Below, in pieces: positions 59,701-64,000 of a DNA stretch of 64,000 bases (position 1 is its first letter; each line of letters starts with the position of its first letter). The position numbers and the translations under genes were made by a program. The notes below the pieces were generated by a model. It ran no database searches. It was not told where the DNA came from and worked only from the letters and a program-made list of their open reading frames with translations. Origin of the DNA: Congeria kusceri (lineage: Eukaryota; Mollusca; Bivalvia; Myida; Dreissenidae); the NCBI GenBank assembly GCA_027627225.1, contig JAPFQT010000424.1, positions 61,001 to 125,000 on the forward strand, given 5' to 3'.

Positions 59701-61165
59701 ACACAGAAAAAAACAATATTAATAGCTGTTAATTTGTACTAGAACAAGGCACATATCGGTCAGTTTCCCTGGTTATATTCTATACTGTAGCGATAACCAC
59801 CTATTGTTACACAGAAACAACAACATTAATAGCTGTTAATTTGTACTAGAACAAGGCACATATCGGTCAGTTTCCCTGTTTATATTCTATACAGTAGCGA
59901 TAACCACCTATTGTTACACAGAAACAACAACATTAATAGCTGTTAATTTGTACTAGAACAAGGCACATATCGGTCAGTTTCCCTGTTTATATTCTATACA
60001 GTAGCGATAACCACCTATTATTACACAGAAACAACAACATTAATAGCTGTTAATTTGTACTAGAACAAGGCACATATCGGTCAGTTTCCCTGTTTATATT
60101 CTATACAGTTGCGATAAGCACCTATTGTTACACAGAAACAACAACATTAATAGCTGTTAATTTGTACTAGAACAAGGCACATATCGGTCAGTTTCCCTGG
60201 TTATATTCTATACTGTAGCGATAACCACCTATTGTTACACAGAAACAACAACATTAATAGCTGTTAATTTGTACTAGAACAAGGCCACAAATCGGTCAGT
60301 TTCCCTGTTTATATTCTATACAGTTGCTATAACCACCTATTGTTACACAGAAACAACAACATTAATAGCTGTTAATTTGTACTAGAACAAGGCACATATC
60401 GGTCCGTTTCCCTGGTTATATTCTATACAGTAGCGATAACCACCTATTGTTACACAGAAACAACAACATTAATAGCTGTTAATTTGTACTAGAACAAGGC
60501 ACATATCGGTCAGTTTCCCTGGTTATATTCTATACTGTAGCTATAACCACCTATTGTTACACAGAAACAACAACATTAATAGCTGTTAATTTGTACTAGA
60601 ACAAGGCACATATAGGTCAGTTTCCCTGTTTATATTCTATACAGTAGGCTATAACCACCTATTGTTACACAGCAACAACAACATTAATAGCTGTTAATTT
60701 GTACTAGAACAAGGCACATATCGGTCAGTTTCCCTGGTTATATTCTATACTGTAGCGATAACCACCTATTATTACACAGAAACAACAACATTAATAGCTG
60801 TTAATTTGTACTAGAACAAGGCACATATCGGTCAGTTTCCCTGTTTATATTCTATTCTGTAGCGATAACCACCTATTGTTACACAGATACAACAACATTA
60901 ATAGCTGTTAATTTGTACTAGAACAAGGCACATATCGGTCAGTTTCCCTGGTTATATTCTATATAGTAGCGATAACCACCTATTATTACACAGAAAAAAA
61001 CAACATTAATAGCTGTTAGATTTGTACTAGAACAAGGCACATATCGGTCAGTTTCCCTGGTTATATTCTATACTGTAGCGATAACCACCTATTGTTACAC
61101 AGAAACAACAACATTAATAGCTGTTAATTTGTACTAGAACAAGGCACATATCGGTCAGTTTTCCC
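53750..61165 (+). repeat. Large duplication in the array, offset about 4175 bp (39 monomers)
   Basis: Ordered rare markers match between the halves: CAAGGCAGATATC at 53751/57928, ATTATTGGTGTTAA at 53831/58008, GGTTACATCCTATAC at 54847/59022, GTTGCGATAAGCACC at 55933/60108. Most differences between the copies are single-base insertions or deletions. Confidence 0.85.
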
Positions 61166-64000
61166 TGTTTATATTCTATACAGTAGCGATAACCACCTAT
61201 TGTTACACAGAAACAACAACATTAATAGCTGTTAATTTGTACTAGAACAAGGCACATATCGGTCAGTTTCCCTGGTTATATTCTATACAGTAGCGATAAC
61301 CACCTATTGTTACACAGAAACAACAACATTAATAGCTGTTAATTTGTACTAGAACAAGGCACATATAGGTCAGTTTCCCTGTTTATATTCTATACAGTAG
61401 CTATAACCACCTATTGTTACACAGCAACAACAACATTAATAGCTGTTAATTTGTACTAGAACAAGGCACATATCGGTCAGTTTCCCTGGTTATATTCTAT
61501 ACTGTAGCGATAACCACCTATTGTTACACAGAAACAACAACATTAATAGCTGTTAATTTGTACAAGAACAAGGCACATATCGGTCAGTTTCCCTGTTTAT
61601 ATTCTATACAGTAGCGATAACCACCTATTGTTACACTGGAACAACAACATTAATAGCTGTTAAGTTGTACTAGAACAAGGCACATATCGGTCAGGTTTCC
61701 CTGTTTATATTCTATACAGTAGCGATAACCACCTATTGTTACACAGAAACAACAACATTAATAGCTGTTAATTTGTACTAGAACAAGGCACAAATCGGTC
61801 AGTTTCCCTGGTTATATTCTATACAGTAGCGATAACCACCTATTGTTACACAGAAACAAACAACATTAATAGCTGTTAATTTGTACTAGGAACAAGGCAC
61901 ATATCGGTCAGTTTCCCTGGTTATATTCTATACTGTAGAGATAACCACCTATTGTTACACAGAAACAACAACATTAATAGCTGTTAATTTGTACTAGAAA
62001 CAAGGCACATATCGGTCAGTTTCCCTGGTTATATTCTATACAGTAGCGATAACCACCTATTGTTACACAGAAACAACAACATTAATAGCTGTTAATTTGT
62101 ACTAGAACAAGGCACATATCGGTCAGTTTCCCTGTTTATATTCTATACAGTAGCGATAACCACCTATTGTTACACAGAAACAACAACATTAATAGCTTGT
62201 TAATTTGTACTAGAACAAGGCACATATCGGTCAGTTTCCCTGTTTATGTTCTATACAGTAGCGATAACCACCTATGGTTACACAGAAACAACAACATTAA
62301 TAGCTGTTAATTTGTACTAGAACAAGGCACATATCGGTCAGTTTCCCAGTTTATATTTTATACAGTAGCGATAACCACCTATTGTTACACAGAAACAACA
62401 ACATTAATAGCTGTTAATTTGTACTAGAACAAGGCACATATCGGTCAGTTTCCCTGGTTATATTCTATATAGTAGCGATAACCACCTATTGTTACACAGA
62501 AAAAACAACATTAATAGCTGTTAATTTGTACTAGAACAAGGCACATATCGGTCAGTTTCCCTGGTTATATTCTATACTGTAGAGATAAACCACCTATTGT
62601 TACACAGAAACAACAACATTAATAGCTGTTAATTTGTACTAGAACAAGGCACATATCGGTCAGTTTCCCTGTTTATATTCTATACAGTAGCGATAACCAC
62701 CTATTGTTACACAGAAACAACAACATTAATAGCTGTTAATTTGTACTAGAACAAGGCACATATCGGTCAGTTTCCTGTTTATATTCTATACAGTAGCGAT
62801 AACCACCTATTGTTACACAGAAACAACAACATTAATAGCTGTTAATTTGTACTAGAACAAGGCACATATCGGTCAGTTTCCCTGTTTATATTCTATACAG
62901 TTGCGATAACCACATATTGTTACACAGAAACAACAACATTAATAGCTGTTAATTTGTACTAGAACAAGGCACATATCGGTCAGTTTCCCTGGTTATATTC
63001 TATACTGTAGCGATAACCACCTATTGTTACACAGAAACAACAACATTAATAGCTGTTAATTTGTACTAGAACAAGGCACATATCGGTCAGTTTCCCTGTT
63101 TATATTCTATACAGTAGCTATAACCACCTATTGTTACACAGAAACAACAACATTAATAGCTGTTAATTTGTACTAGAACAAGGCACATATCGGTCAGTTT
63201 CCCTGGTTATATTCTATACAGTAGCGATAACCAACTATTGTTACACACAAACAACAACATTAATAGCTGTTAATTTGTACTAGAACAAGGCACATATCGG
63301 TCAGTTTCCCTGGTTATATTCTATACTGTAGCTATAACCACCTATTGTTACACAGAAACAACAACATTAATAGCTGTTAATTTGTACTAGAACAAGGCAC
63401 ATATAGGTCAGTTTCCCTGTTTATATTCTATACAGTAGCTATAACCACCTATTGTTACACAGCAACAACAACATTAATAGCTGTTAATTTGTACTAGAAC
63501 AAGGCACATATCGGTCAGTTTCCCTGGTTATATTCTATACTGTAGCGATAACCACCTATTGTTACACAGAAACAACAACATTAATAGCTGTTAATTAGTA
63601 CTAGAACAAGGCACATATCGGTCAGTTTCCCTGTTTATATTCTATACAGTAGCGATAAACCACCTATTGTTACACAGAAACAACAACATTAATAGCTGTT
63701 AATTTGTACTAGAACAAGGCACATATCGGTCTGTTTCCCTGTTTATATTCTATACAGTAGCGATAACCACCTATTTTTACACAGAAACAACAACATTAAT
63801 AGCTGTTAATTTGTACTAGAACAAGGCACATATCGGTCAGTTTCCCTGGTTATATTCTATACAGTAGCGATAACCACCCTATTGTTACACAGAAACAACA
63901 ACATTAATAGCTGTTAATTTGTACTAGAACAAGGCACATATCGGTTAGATTCCCTGGTTATATTCTATACTGTAGCGATAACCACACTATTGTTACACAG

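Larger units (their letters stand above)
46001..64000 (+). repeat. Satellite DNA, 107-bp monomer, about 168 copies, open at right edge
   Basis: The monomer starts TTGTTACACAGAAACAAC, continues ATTAATAGCTGTTAATTTG, TACTAGAACAAGGCACATAT, CGGTCAGTTTCCCTGG, TTATATTCTATACAGTAGCG and ends ATAACCACCTA. The first three copies start at 46001, 46108 and 46215, exactly 107 bp apart. GC is about 36 percent. Common variants are CCTGG/CCTGT, ACAGTAG/ACTGTAG and GCGATAA/GCTATAA. All copies have the same orientation, and no other sequence interrupts the 18 kb. Short open frames that cross monomers are artefacts. Such an array could be pericentromeric or simply a large tandem block; function is unknown. Confidence 0.97.

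Noticed and set aside
46001..64000. CRISPR-like array or direct-repeat/spacer structure
   Set aside because: The whole 107-bp monomer is conserved; there are no unique spacers, and the context is eukaryotic.
46001..64000. CENP-B box in the satellite
   Set aside because: No stretch matching the TTCG...CGGG pattern was found; CGGTCAG alone is too weak.

Overview
The window is animal nuclear DNA, most probably from a bivalve or related mollusc. It is AT-rich and gene-poor, with GT-AG introns. Its dispersed repeats are ones I associate with bivalves: blocks of TGACCTTTGACCT-type sequence, modules around 'ggccataactc' with a roughly 160-bp period, and GC-rich palindromic MITEs. No operons, ribosome sites or prokaryotic genes are visible. 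The taxonomic call is inference.

Layout. 0-3.1 kb: the 3' end of an unidentified plus-strand gene (exon candidates at 98-247, 1624-1730 and 2860-2903, and an AATAAA at 3065), mixed with tRNA-derived SINE-like copies. 3.1-8.9 kb: the main find, an apparently intact DNA transposon with 33-bp terminal inverted repeats, a TTA target duplication and a three-exon gene for a 1083-residue DDE-type transposase-like protein. 8.9-16.6 kb: mostly unique AT-rich DNA with a tRNA relic, a perfect 32-bp tandem repeat, a small TAA-flanked MITE and bivalve tandem-core repeats. 16.67-18.82 kb: a 27-bp minisatellite of about 80 units whose minus-strand flanks look like exon sequence. 19.4-27.1 kb: layered repeats, including a deleted mariner nested inside another inverted-repeat element.

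26-37.5 kb: short minus-strand segments with canonical splice sites that look like exons of one or more unrecognised genes, interrupted by repeats. 38-46 kb: GC-rich repeats with a 35-bp tandem, two non-autonomous elements with clear target duplications (40.7-41.9 and 44.6-46.0 kb), and a convincing minus-strand terminal exon at 42.47-42.83 kb. 46.0-64.0 kb: one continuous satellite array of a 107-bp monomer, about 168 copies, running off the right edge. It contains nested higher-order duplications with offsets of about 749, 1069, 1176 and 4175 bp.

The window is therefore a transposon- and satellite-dominated segment. The only gene whose whole structure can be read is the transposase-like gene. 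The exon candidates elsewhere are supported by splice signals and open frames only, and I could not assign them to known families.
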